From Planctomycetota bacterium (lineage in GTDB: Bacteria; Planctomycetota; UBA1135; GCA-002748355), in NCBI GenBank assembly GCA_020638795.1, contig JACKHW010000001.1:620001-684000 (forward strand): a DNA stretch of 64,000 bases, given 5' to 3'. Each line of letters starts with the position of its first letter. Position 1 is the stretch's first letter. Shown here one piece after another: positions 51,623-60,144 of the stretch. The position numbers were made by a program, and so were the translations under genes. The notes below the pieces were generated by a model. It made no database searches. It saw only the letters and a list, made by a program, of their open reading frames with translations, and was not told where the DNA came from.

Positions 51623-52246
51623 GTGTTCACGGGATTGATCGAAGCGATCGGGCGCGTCGCGTTCGTGCGTCGCTCGGGTGGGGGGCTCGACCTCGTGGTC
51701 GAACTCCCCGTGTCGTTCGATGACGTCGCCATCGGGGATTCGATCGCGCTCTCGGGCTGTTGCACGACGGTCACCAAGATCGCGCGGCACGGCGCGGGCT
51801 ATCGCGCGGAGTTCCACATGGTGCCCGAGACACTCGCGAAGACGACGTTCGGCACCCTCGAACAAGGGCGCCGCGTCAACCTCGAGCGCGCGCTCCGCGC
51901 CGATGCGCGGCTCGGCGGTCACTTCGTGCAAGGGCACGTCGACGGCCTCGGTAAGGTCAGCGCGATCGCGAAGCGTCACGACGGCATGGACCTCGGTATC
52001 GACGTGCCCTGCGATCTCGCACGCTATTGCGTCGCCAAGGGATCGATCACGATCGACGGGATCTCCCTCACGATCGCGAAGCTCGAAGATGCCACATCCG
52101 GTCCGAGCACGGTGACGATCGCGTTGATCCCGCACACGCTCGAGCACACGACGCTCGGCGACCGCAGCGTCGGGGATGCGGTGCACCTCGAGGTCGACGT
52201 GCTCGCGAAATACGTCGAGCGCTTCGCGGCGCCGCACCTCGGGTAG
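51623..52246 (+). CDS. ribE: Riboflavin synthase, alpha chain
   Basis: The product is 207 residues from a GTG that gives the canonical N-terminus MFTGLIEAIG. The enzyme dismutates two lumazine molecules to riboflavin. Both internal lumazine-binding repeats are seen: GDSIALSGCCTTVT with LGGHFVQGHVDGLGKV in the first/second junction, and KGSITIDGISLTIAK in the second. The upstream in-frame extension is rejected because it does not fit the family. No FMN riboswitch pattern was recognised upstream. Confidence 0.95.
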   Translation: MFTGLIEAIGRVAFVRRSGGGLDLVVELPVSFDDVAIGDSIALSGCCTTVTKIARHGAGYRAEFHMVPETLAKTTFGTLEQGRRVNLERALRADARLGGHFVQGHVDGLGKVSAIAKRHDGMDLGIDVPCDLARYCVAKGSITIDGISLTIAKLEDATSGPSTVTIALIPHTLEHTTLGDRSVGDAVHLEVDVLAKYVERFAAPHLG

Positions 52247-52265
52247 CTGCTGTAGCGAGAAGAAC

Positions 52266-52577
52266 TCAGAGTTCTCTGCGCAATTCGCGATGCAGCGATT
52301 CGAGCACCCGCCGCAGATGTGCACGGTCTTCATCGAGCTTGAAGCAAACGCGCGCACTGAACTCCGTGGTCTCGGCGTCGATGTGCGTTGCGATCACCTT
52401 GGGAATGACGCGAAGCGGCAGGATGTCTGCCGCTGCGAAGCGCGCGAGCGCCGTCTCGATGCCCCACTCCGGGATGTGCGTGTACAGGTCGATCGGCAAT
52501 GGTCCACCCGGCCGGCCTTCGCGCCCGCCGATGAGATCGAATCCACAACAAGGAAGGCTTCGCCCGTTGGATGACAT
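52266..52577 (-). CDS. Small hypothetical protein
   Basis: The frame gives 103 residues (MSSNGRSLPCCGFDLIGGRE to LESLHRELRREL). The middle reads like a globular alpha/beta protein (PLPIDLYTHIPEWGIETALARFAAADILPLRVIPKVIATHI). No family recognised, no signal peptide. It converges with ribE (19 bases between stops) and diverges from the cytochrome gene. Confidence 0.55.
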   Translation of the reverse strand: MSSNGRSLPCCGFDLIGGREGRPGGPLPIDLYTHIPEWGIETALARFAAADILPLRVIPKVIATHIDAETTEFSARVCFKLDEDRAHLRRVLESLHRELRREL

Positions 52578-52645
52578 CGTGTCCTGGTTGTAGCACGAAC
52601 GCCCGCGGTCGTGTGTGTCCGTCGGCGAGCGCGTAGACTGTTCGC

Positions 52646-54094
52646 GTGGCGCGCGTCTCTCGCAAACTCTGGATCGGTCTCGCCATCGCCCTCGTGGTCG
52701 TCGGCACGCTCGTGGCCTTCGCCGTCGGGTACCAATCGTACGACTCGCTCTACGACGCGAGTTACGTCGGCAGTGCCAAGTGCATCGAGTGTCACACGAT
52801 CACCGGGGACGCTTGGCAGCATTCGCCCCACGCCAAGATGGTTCGGCCGCCGACGCCCGAGTCGGTGGTCGGCAACTTCGACGACCATGAGTGGTTCGTG
52901 CCAGCTCGATATCGCAAGACGGCGCGGGACCACGAACCGATCGCTCGCATGCGGCACGTGGCCGGGCGCTACTACATGGAGTTCCGCAACCCCGAGACGT
53001 GGGAGTTCGTTCCGTTCGAGATCGCGTACGTCGTCGGCTACCAGTATCGACAGGCGTACGTGCACCTCGAGAAGGGGGGGATCTACCGGCGCTTGCCGCT
53101 GCAGTGGTCGACGTCGAAGAACGAGTTCTTCCCGTACTGGAACTTCCAAGAAGGCAGCGCGCCATCGGCGGAAGACTTCTGGATGCAGATCTTCCGCTAC
53201 CGACAGAACTCGTCGTGGAACCTCTTCTGCGCCCGTTGTCACACGACCAAGCTCGAGGTCCTCGACAAGGACGAAGAGGCGACGCGCGCGACGACGCGGT
53301 GGGTCGAGACGAGCATCGGTTGCGAGGCGTGCCACGGTCCTGGGAGTCATCACGTCGACTACTTCGCAACCAACTACGTGAATCGCATCGCCGCGTTCGT
53401 GCGCAGCAAGGTGCGCGGCGAGCCCGTCGCCTACATCGTCAACCCGCGCAAACTGCCGAAGGGCGAAGAAGTCAGCGTTTGCGCTCGTTGCCACGGTCCG
53501 GACATCGAGCTCGAACACACCGAGGTCTATCGCGAGTACGAGCCGGGTCACTCGCGCGAGGGGCGCATCAACGACCTGTCGCCCTACGTGAAGTCCCAAC
53601 CGATCACACCAGGGCGCAAGAACCCGACGATCGAAGTCTGGGACGACGGACGGCCCAAGGGCCTCGCGATGTTGCTACGCAGTTTCGTCGAGTCGAAGTG
53701 TTGGAACGAAGCGCACGTGCGCTGCTACGACTGTCACGATCCTCACAACAACAAGTCCTCCGTCGAACCCGGCATGCTCGTCGCCGGCCCCGTCAGCGAT
53801 CGCTACTGCACCAAGTGCCACTCCGAGATCGGCGCGGCCGTCGAACAGCACACGAAGCACAAGCGGAACACGTCCGGCGCGTTCTGCTACGACTGCCACA
53901 TGCCGCGCATCCTGATGAACATCGTCAGCGGCGAGGTCAAGTGGACCCGCACGCACTGGATGAGCACGGTCCCGAGCCCCGAGAACACGGTCCGCTTCGG
54001 CAAGGACGGCGCGAAGAACGCGTGCAACGATTGCCACGACGACCAGTCCGCGGAATGGGCCGTGGAGTGGAAGCAGAAGTGGTGGCCGAAGTAG
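52646..54094 (+). CDS. Membrane-anchored octaheme c-type cytochrome
   Basis: The product is 482 residues from a GTG. An uncleaved-looking N-terminal helix (LWIGLAIALVVVGTLVAFAVG) anchors it. Eight CxxCH heme sites are visible: CIECH (46), CARCH (195), CEACH (226), CARCH (279), CYDCH (360), CTKCH (388), CYDCH (414) and CNDCH (460). The long haem-free stretch between the first and second motifs and the EACHGPGSHH segment resemble cytochrome c554/octaheme families. An electron-transfer or reductase role on the periplasmic side is expected; no lysine-ligated CxxCK site, typical of nitrite reductases, is present. Confidence 0.9.
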   Translation: MARVSRKLWIGLAIALVVVGTLVAFAVGYQSYDSLYDASYVGSAKCIECHTITGDAWQHSPHAKMVRPPTPESVVGNFDDHEWFVPARYRKTARDHEPIARMRHVAGRYYMEFRNPETWEFVPFEIAYVVGYQYRQAYVHLEKGGIYRRLPLQWSTSKNEFFPYWNFQEGSAPSAEDFWMQIFRYRQNSSWNLFCARCHTTKLEVLDKDEEATRATTRWVETSIGCEACHGPGSHHVDYFATNYVNRIAAFVRSKVRGEPVAYIVNPRKLPKGEEVSVCARCHGPDIELEHTEVYREYEPGHSREGRINDLSPYVKSQPITPGRKNPTIEVWDDGRPKGLAMLLRSFVESKCWNEAHVRCYDCHDPHNNKSSVEPGMLVAGPVSDRYCTKCHSEIGAAVEQHTKHKRNTSGAFCYDCHMPRILMNIVSGEVKWTRTHWMSTVPSPENTVRFGKDGAKNACNDCHDDQSAEWAVEWKQKWWPK

Positions 54095-54112
54095 CCGTCC
54101 GCGCAGCGCTGC

Positions 54113-57100
54113 TCAGGGGCGCGTTCCTTCGCGAGATTGCCGGCGAGCGAGGTATGCACGCGCCGCTGCGAGTGGATCGATCGGGAGACTTCGCACCGTT
54201 CCATCGAAGCTGCTCACGAGAATCGAGGATCCATCGCTCGTGAAACACGCATCGACGATTGCCGTGTCGAGCCGCATCGACAGCAAGACACGACTGCTCG
54301 CAGTGTCCCACACGAGCACACTCCCGTCGAGGCTGGCCGAGAGAGCGACGCCTCCGTCGGGGTGGACATGAACGGCGCTTACGCGGTTGCTGTGAGCCTC
54401 GGCACCCGTGGCCAGTCGCATGGGTTCGATCGACTCGTCGGCTTTCGAGAACCCTCTAGGCCTTCGCGTGATCGGTGGGTTGCCCGCGTGCCCACGGCCA
54501 GTGACCTTGGTCAAGAGCCCGAACGAATAGTCGGCAGCGAGGCAACAATGGCTCGCCTTGTCGAACACGAGCGGGCCGCCGTAGCGACCCGACTCGCTGC
54601 TCGCGAGGATCGTGGTCGAACCGTCGTCCGCGACCTCGATCGTGTGGAGGTAGTTGTTGACGATCGAGGCTTCGAGGAGGCCCGTGTCCTCGTCGAAGCA
54701 GAGGCCGCGAACCTGGTGCAGCGGATTGATCCGCCAATCGCCGGTCGTCGTCGAGACGAAGACTTCGCCGTGGAGCGTGTGCGTCGCGATGTTCCAGATC
54801 GTGACCCAGCGATCGGCGCGACCGACTGCCATGAGCGGTTTCGTGGGGTGGAATGCTGCACTCCGAATCGGGGCCGCACTGCGACGGAGCTCGAACCCGC
54901 GCGCGGGATCGTCGATGTCCTGGATCCGAGTACGTCCATCGTCACCGATCGAGATTACCGTCCTGGATGCTCGTTCGAGACCGGCGACTTCGTCGGCGAA
55001 CCATGCGTCGACGACAGGGCCGTCGTGGAGCACGAGATCGAGGAGCGTCGCGCCGTCCGTCGCGTCGAAGACGCGCACGCGCCCGTCCTCGGATGCCCCG
55101 AGCGCGAGATCTCCTGATCGATCGAAGCGCACTCGTCGCAGCGCTGCCCCGGATCGCACGAGCTCCCGGATCGTGCGCCCTTCGGAGACCGAACGGATCG
55201 CGACCTGTCCGTCGTCGGCACCCGTCAAGACCAGGTCGCCGTGCGTGGCGATGCTCACGGCGACGCGGTTCCCCGGCGCGAAGCGGGGTAGATGCGGCCG
55301 CACGAGAGCGTGCCACACCGAGACCTTCTCGAGGTCGGCCGTGAGCAGCATCGCATCGTCACGGCTCCATTCGAGGTAGCGCACGTCGATCGCGCGCTGC
55401 TTGAACGACTGGAGCACCCTCCAACTCGTCGCATCGCGCACGACGATCGTGCCGTCACGATGCACGGCTGCCAGCATGCTTCCGTCCGTGCTCCAAGCCG
55501 CCGAACCGATCGTGCGCAAGAACGGGTGGTCGAACTTGCGCTCGGGCCGACTCGACCCGCTGTCCCATCGCCACAGTTCGGTGGCGGGGTCGCTCGGTAC
55601 GAGCAGGAACTCGCCAGAAGGATCGAAACCGCACCAGTGCACTTCCCGCGAGGTTTCCCGCGTGAACCGCGGCTTGCCCGAGCTCGCTTCGATGACTTCG
55701 ACGTGGCCGCCGTTGTACGCGAGAGCGATCACGGGCAGCGTCGCATGCCACTGCGCGTGCAGGACTTCCTGTTCTGGCATCGAGAGCCGTTGAACGATGG
55801 TGCCGTGTATCGTGTCGATGACGTACGCTCGGTCGGCCGCGTCGGGATCCTGCGCATGCTCGCGAGCGAGGACGAGCAAGAGTTTGCCGTCCGGCGAGAA
55901 CAGCAACTTGGTCGGCTGCGAGTGCTCGTCGACTCCGACATGAGCCGAGACTTGCCAAGTGTCGGTCGCGACGAAGTGAAGGCGACCACGTCCACCGGCG
56001 ACGAGAGTCGTTCCGTTCGGCGAAAGGCCAAGGGTCGTGAGTGGTTCGTTCCCGGGAACCGTCAGCTCGAGCGGTGCGTCGAGGTTCGCGAGTGGCCACA
56101 CGCGCACGGTGCCGTCGTCGCCGGTCGTGATCACGGCTTGGTCGTCGGCCGTGAACATCACTGCTCGTAGGGCTGCGCGACTCGCCTTGCGCCGCGCGAT
56201 GTTCCGTCCCGATGTGATGTCGTCGATGCTGAGCCCACCGTGTTGATCGCCGATGACGAGTTTGCGTCGTCCGTGATCGATCGCAGGACTCGGATCCGGA
56301 AGCGGTGGCAGGTGTCTGCGCTCGATCCTGTGGGAGAGGTGGCACCCATCGAGGACCTGCAGGATCGCCGATCGCATGCGCTCGCCCGATTGCGGACCTG
56401 CAGCCGCGACGAGTTCTTTCAGAGCCTCGAATGCTCCTTCGTCGCTCGAGGCCGCTTGCAAAGCGCGATTCAGCGCGGAGGCCGCGCGTTCGTTCCGGCT
56501 CGATTCTCGGAGAGCGAAGGCGAGCGCGCCGAGCATGAGGAAGCTCGTGGCCAACATCGTGGACAGCGTCGGGTGTCGCTGGACCATCCTGAGCGCGCGC
56601 AGGTGCGCCGGGATCGCGCGCGCACGAATCGGTTCTCGCGCGATGACCCTGGCGAGGTCTTCGGCGAAGTCGAGTGCCGTCGCGTAGCGATGTCCAGGAG
56701 ACTTCGCGATGGCGGTCATCACGACAGCGCCGAGTTCCCGCGGCAGAGATGCGTTGTGCTGGCGCACGTCGGTCGCGTCCCCCGTTTCGATCGCGTGCCA
56801 GAGCGCGTGGTGGGTGTCCTCCTCGAACGGCAGCTTGTGCGTCAGACACTCGTAGAGCGTCACTCCGAGTGCATAGACGTCAACTCTGCGATCGGTCTTG
56901 GTCGTTCGTTTCCGCAACGCTTCCGGCGCCATGTACGCGAGTGTTCCGAGAACCGAACCCGTGCGTGTCAGTCCCGTGTCGACGCTATCGATATGACTGG
57001 CGATACCGAAGTCGAGGATGACGGGCACATCGTGTTGCGACAGCACGATGTTCGCCGGCTTGATGTCGCGATGGACGATGCCCGCCTCGTGCGCTTCGTG

Positions 57101-57691
57101 AAGCGTGCGTGCGATCGTCGAGATCCAGCGAAGGATTTGATGCTGATCCGTGCGGTGACGCGGGAGATCGCCCTCGTTGCGGCGCTCGCGAATCCACGAT
57201 GCGAGCGTTTCGCCTTCGACGAACGGCATGACGAGGTATGGCACGTCGCCCGTCGTCGCGGCCTCGATCACCGAGCAGATCCCCGGGTGGTCGAGCGTCG
57301 CGAGGATTTCGACTTCGCGACGGAAGCGCATCAATCGATCGGACGACACGAAGTCGAGATGCGGGGCGAGGAGCTTGACGGCGACGCGTCGTGAGAGCCG
57401 CGTGTCTTCGGCGAGGTAGACGGTGCCCTGGCCGCCGCTACCGAGCTTTCGGATCAGGCGATACGGCCCCAGATGCTTCGGTTGGTTCTCGTCTCGCGCT
57501 TCGTCTTCGCCTCGAGTCGACGTCAGCTCCTCTCGGATCGCGGCTTCGATCTCGGGGAAGCGAGCGACGTATTCGTCGATGTTCCTGTCGACACCCTCGG
57601 CGCGATCGGCGGCGAGGATCGCGTAGAAGTCGAACAGCGCCGCCGTCGCTTCGAGATCGTCGCCGGTATTTCGTTCATGCAACCCAGTCAT
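54113..57691 (-). CDS. Membrane Ser/Thr protein kinase with WD40 repeats
   Basis: The product is 1192 residues. Kinase domain (about 77-360): glycine loop LGSGGQGTVYLAED, Lys106 in VAVKLL, HRDIKPANIVL (Asp209), DFGIASHID and MAPEAL. A transmembrane helix follows (LSTMLATSFLMLGALAFALR, about 376-395). From about 480 to the end, WD40-type repeats form one or two beta-propellers (TTGDDGTVRVWPL, GASEDGRVRVFDA, SASLDGSVLVWDTA). It overlaps the sigma factor stop by 17 bases. Such kinase-propeller proteins are abundant in Planctomycetes; ligand and targets are unknown. Confidence 0.92.
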   Translation of the reverse strand: MTGLHERNTGDDLEATAALFDFYAILAADRAEGVDRNIDEYVARFPEIEAAIREELTSTRGEDEARDENQPKHLGPYRLIRKLGSGGQGTVYLAEDTRLSRRVAVKLLAPHLDFVSSDRLMRFRREVEILATLDHPGICSVIEAATTGDVPYLVMPFVEGETLASWIRERRNEGDLPRHRTDQHQILRWISTIARTLHEAHEAGIVHRDIKPANIVLSQHDVPVILDFGIASHIDSVDTGLTRTGSVLGTLAYMAPEALRKRTTKTDRRVDVYALGVTLYECLTHKLPFEEDTHHALWHAIETGDATDVRQHNASLPRELGAVVMTAIAKSPGHRYATALDFAEDLARVIAREPIRARAIPAHLRALRMVQRHPTLSTMLATSFLMLGALAFALRESSRNERAASALNRALQAASSDEGAFEALKELVAAAGPQSGERMRSAILQVLDGCHLSHRIERRHLPPLPDPSPAIDHGRRKLVIGDQHGGLSIDDITSGRNIARRKASRAALRAVMFTADDQAVITTGDDGTVRVWPLANLDAPLELTVPGNEPLTTLGLSPNGTTLVAGGRGRLHFVATDTWQVSAHVGVDEHSQPTKLLFSPDGKLLLVLAREHAQDPDAADRAYVIDTIHGTIVQRLSMPEQEVLHAQWHATLPVIALAYNGGHVEVIEASSGKPRFTRETSREVHWCGFDPSGEFLLVPSDPATELWRWDSGSSRPERKFDHPFLRTIGSAAWSTDGSMLAAVHRDGTIVVRDATSWRVLQSFKQRAIDVRYLEWSRDDAMLLTADLEKVSVWHALVRPHLPRFAPGNRVAVSIATHGDLVLTGADDGQVAIRSVSEGRTIRELVRSGAALRRVRFDRSGDLALGASEDGRVRVFDATDGATLLDLVLHDGPVVDAWFADEVAGLERASRTVISIGDDGRTRIQDIDDPARGFELRRSAAPIRSAAFHPTKPLMAVGRADRWVTIWNIATHTLHGEVFVSTTTGDWRINPLHQVRGLCFDEDTGLLEASIVNNYLHTIEVADDGSTTILASSESGRYGGPLVFDKASHCCLAADYSFGLLTKVTGRGHAGNPPITRRPRGFSKADESIEPMRLATGAEAHSNRVSAVHVHPDGGVALSASLDGSVLVWDTASSRVLLSMRLDTAIVDACFTSDGSSILVSSFDGTVRSLPIDPLAAARAYLARRQSREGTRP

Positions 57692-58250
57692 GGGACAAAC
57701 CGCGCTCACGCAACCGCGTGCGCAATCGTTGCCAACGTTTGGTCGCAGCGTCGTTTCCGATGCCGAGCTTGCGGCCCGCCTCGAGACACGACATGCCTTC
57801 GAGGCCACAGAAGGACAGGAGTTCTTGATCCTCCGCCGGCAACGTCGCGACGTACTCGAGAAAGCGCGCGATCGACTCCTCGCGCACGAGCCGCTGCGTC
57901 AACCGAGTCATGGTGTCGACGACATCGTGGAGCGCGTGCTGCCTCGCGGTGTCTCCCTCCGGATAGCTGACACGCTGCACGCGACGCGTGCTCCGCCGGA
58001 CCTCGAGCAGCACCATTTTCCCGATCGAGAAGATCCAAGCGCGAAAGGCGCGAGTGTCGCCCGAGAACTGATCGCGCAGTCGAAACGCTCGAAGCCAGAT
58101 CTCTTGCAAGACGTCTTCGTTCTCGACCTTCGCACGCAACGTGCGACTCATGTGCCGCAACACCCACGCGCACAACGCCGGCGCGACGGCCTCGTAGTTC
58201 GTTACGAAGTCGTCGCGTATGGCGCCGGGGTCCTCGGAAGGGGCTGGCAT
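57675..58250 (-). CDS. ECF-type RNA polymerase sigma factor
   Basis: The product is 191 residues. Region 2: NEDVLQEIWLRAFRLRDQFSGD with RAWIFSIGKMVLLEVRR. Region 4: LPAEDQELLSFCGLEGMSCLEAGRKLG with ATKRWQRLRTRLRE as recognition helix. It has no adjacent anti-sigma gene; instead the Ser/Thr kinase gene overlaps its end, a pairing reported for several ECF groups in Planctomycetes. Control by phosphorylation is therefore a reasonable inference. Confidence 0.9.
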   Translation of the reverse strand: MPAPSEDPGAIRDDFVTNYEAVAPALCAWVLRHMSRTLRAKVENEDVLQEIWLRAFRLRDQFSGDTRAFRAWIFSIGKMVLLEVRRSTRRVQRVSYPEGDTARQHALHDVVDTMTRLTQRLVREESIARFLEYVATLPAEDQELLSFCGLEGMSCLEAGRKLGIGNDAATKRWQRLRTRLRERGLSHDWVA

Positions 58251-58318
58251 GCTTGAGCATTGCAGCGTGCCCCTTCGATTCCGACAACGGCATGGCGGGT
58301 TCTTTTCCCACTGGAAGC

Positions 58319-59377
58319 TCAGTAGATCAGGAGCTTGCCGAGCTGCGAGTTGGTGTCGATCCCGGTCACGTAGATCCGTCCCGTGTTGGGATCGGCGCGC
58401 ATGTCTCGCGTGTCGAACGGCACGACGAAGACGTTGACCGGTATCACGACGTTGTTCGGCTGGATACTGAGGATGAGCCACCAGTAGAACCGGGTGTTGC
58501 CGATCAAGAGCGACCCGTAGGCGACGGCGAACGTCGAGTTGGGGAACCACATCGTGCCCCAGCACAACAGGTTGGGATTCGCCGGCAGGATCGGTGTGGT
58601 GACCGGCGCCGTCGGAATCGACACGTTGAGCAGTTGCAGGCCATCGGTCCATCGCGACGCGAGGATGTAGGGGACGACTCCTTGTCCGCGCAGTTGGCAG
58701 TGCCCGCTCGATGCTTGGTTCGGTATTGTCGCGAAGTAGTTCTGCGTGGGCGACGTCGGGTTCGGGAACAGACTGTAGCCCCGCACGATGCGCGTCGTCG
58801 GGTTTTGATACGGCGTGCCGAAGTGGTAGATCTCGTCGCGGAAGATCTCGAGGCCATTGGCGTCGTTGTTGGTCGCGAACGCGTTCCAGACGGGCGTCAA
58901 CGTATTGCTCGTGACCCCGAAACACTGGAGCCCCGCGTTGGTCTCGTTGTAGTAGAGGGCTCCACCGGCACTGTTCGCGTTGAAGCGCAGCCCGCGGAAG
59001 TGATACGTGCTGCCGTAGCTCGCTGCGGTGACCGGGCTCGACGGGTTGGAGACGTCGATCATGTTGAGCCCGCCGCCACGGTGGCCGGTGAACAAGCGAC
59101 CACCCCATTGCGAAGTGAACTCGGCTTCGAACCACTGATCGCCGTAGGGAGGGTTGAACGTCGTCGTCAGGGTCGGCGCCGCGGGGTTGGTGACGTCGAT
59201 GAAGTGCTGCCAACCATCGATGCGATTGGAGACGACGACGTGGTTGTTTCCGATCACGCACACGCTGCGCGGGTCCGAACCCGTCGACGCCGAGAGCGTG
59301 AGCTGCCCGATCTGAGCCGCCGCAGTGGCGGAAAGGAGAAGGGAGGCGAACAAGAAGTGAGACGGCGATAGCGACAT
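58319..59377 (-). CDS. Secreted LVIVD-type beta-propeller protein
   Basis: The product is 352 residues with signal peptide FLFASLLLSATAAAQ. Repeated segments of LVIVD type are visible (HFIDVTNPAAPTLTTTF, LNMIDVSNPSSPVTAAS, LQLLNVSIPTAPVTTP), which predict a beta-propeller. A C-terminal hydrophobic stretch (FYWWLILSIQPNNVVIPV) precedes the end. GAGG lies upstream of the ATG. No catalytic motif recognised. Confidence 0.85.
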   Translation of the reverse strand: MSLSPSHFLFASLLLSATAAAQIGQLTLSASTGSDPRSVCVIGNNHVVVSNRIDGWQHFIDVTNPAAPTLTTTFNPPYGDQWFEAEFTSQWGGRLFTGHRGGGLNMIDVSNPSSPVTAASYGSTYHFRGLRFNANSAGGALYYNETNAGLQCFGVTSNTLTPVWNAFATNNDANGLEIFRDEIYHFGTPYQNPTTRIVRGYSLFPNPTSPTQNYFATIPNQASSGHCQLRGQGVVPYILASRWTDGLQLLNVSIPTAPVTTPILPANPNLLCWGTMWFPNSTFAVAYGSLLIGNTRFYWWLILSIQPNNVVIPVNVFVVPFDTRDMRADPNTGRIYVTGIDTNSQLGKLLIY

Positions 59378-59494
59378 GGGGGAAACCTCGGCAGGAGTGA
59401 TTGACCCTCCGAAATGGCACTCCGAGTCCCGAACTGGACATCGATTTCGCAGATCACGGCGAAACGAACTCGCCAGGCGTGCGTCGGCGCGCGC

Positions 59495-60121
59495 TCAGGG
59501 CTCGTAGTCGAAGAGTTCGGCGCGCGTGAGGTCGTCGCCCGTCGCGCGCGAAAGTGCGCGGACGACCTTGTCCATCGTGTTGGCGGTGAGCCTTCGCCCG
59601 CGCATCGCGCGGGTGACCATCTTGTGCGTGAGTTGTTCGCCCGAAGCGCGCACCAGGTCGTTGGGAGTCAGCTCGCGGTCGGCCATGACTCGGGCGATCG
59701 GCTGCTCGCCGAGGTTGCGATTGGGTCGGTCGTCCGCTTTGTCGTCGTTGCCCATCGGCGCTGGCACGAGCAACGACAGGGCATGTCCCATCGCATCCTC
59801 GGCAGTGAAGCCTTCGGCCTGGATGCGCGGCGCGAGATCGGCGGCGACGCGTGCAAAGAGCGCTGTCGCCGCGCTCTCCATCGCACCCGATCGCTCGTGC
59901 AAGAACGTCCGGACCTCTTGCGTTCCGTGCTCGACCGAGTCCGCTTCGAAGTCGCCGGCGAGGAGCGCGAGATGCGTGAGCTGTTCGGACATCCACTCGC
60001 GTTCGCGAACCCGGTCCGGGAAGCGAATCATCACCGCGAACAATCCGAGCACGATCTTCTGTTCGCGTGCGGAGAGCGCGGTGAGAAGATCGCGGACGGC
60101 CGTGGCGGACGGAACGCTCAT
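59495..60121 (-). CDS. Hypothetical protein with C-terminal HTH-like region
   Basis: The product is 208 residues. The first 130 are helical without a known domain. The C-terminal 65 (ARVMADRELTPNDLVRASGE, MVTRAMRGRRLTANTMDKVV, RALSRATGDDLTRAELFDY) look like a Cro/C1-type helix-turn-helix with its following helices. It could be a transcriptional regulator; no cognate site is visible. It is the last gene of the Mla-type minus-strand cluster (23 bases after mlaD). Confidence 0.6.
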   Translation of the reverse strand: MSVPSATAVRDLLTALSAREQKIVLGLFAVMIRFPDRVREREWMSEQLTHLALLAGDFEADSVEHGTQEVRTFLHERSGAMESAATALFARVAADLAPRIQAEGFTAEDAMGHALSLLVPAPMGNDDKADDRPNRNLGEQPIARVMADRELTPNDLVRASGEQLTHKMVTRAMRGRRLTANTMDKVVRALSRATGDDLTRAELFDYEP

Positions 60122-60144
60122 CGTTGGCGAGGGCGCATGCGCGA

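Noticed and set aside
58253..59371. 372-residue plus-strand frame opposite the LVIVD protein
   Set aside because: It is antisense to a gene with a signal peptide and regular repeats; the translation is charged and patternless.
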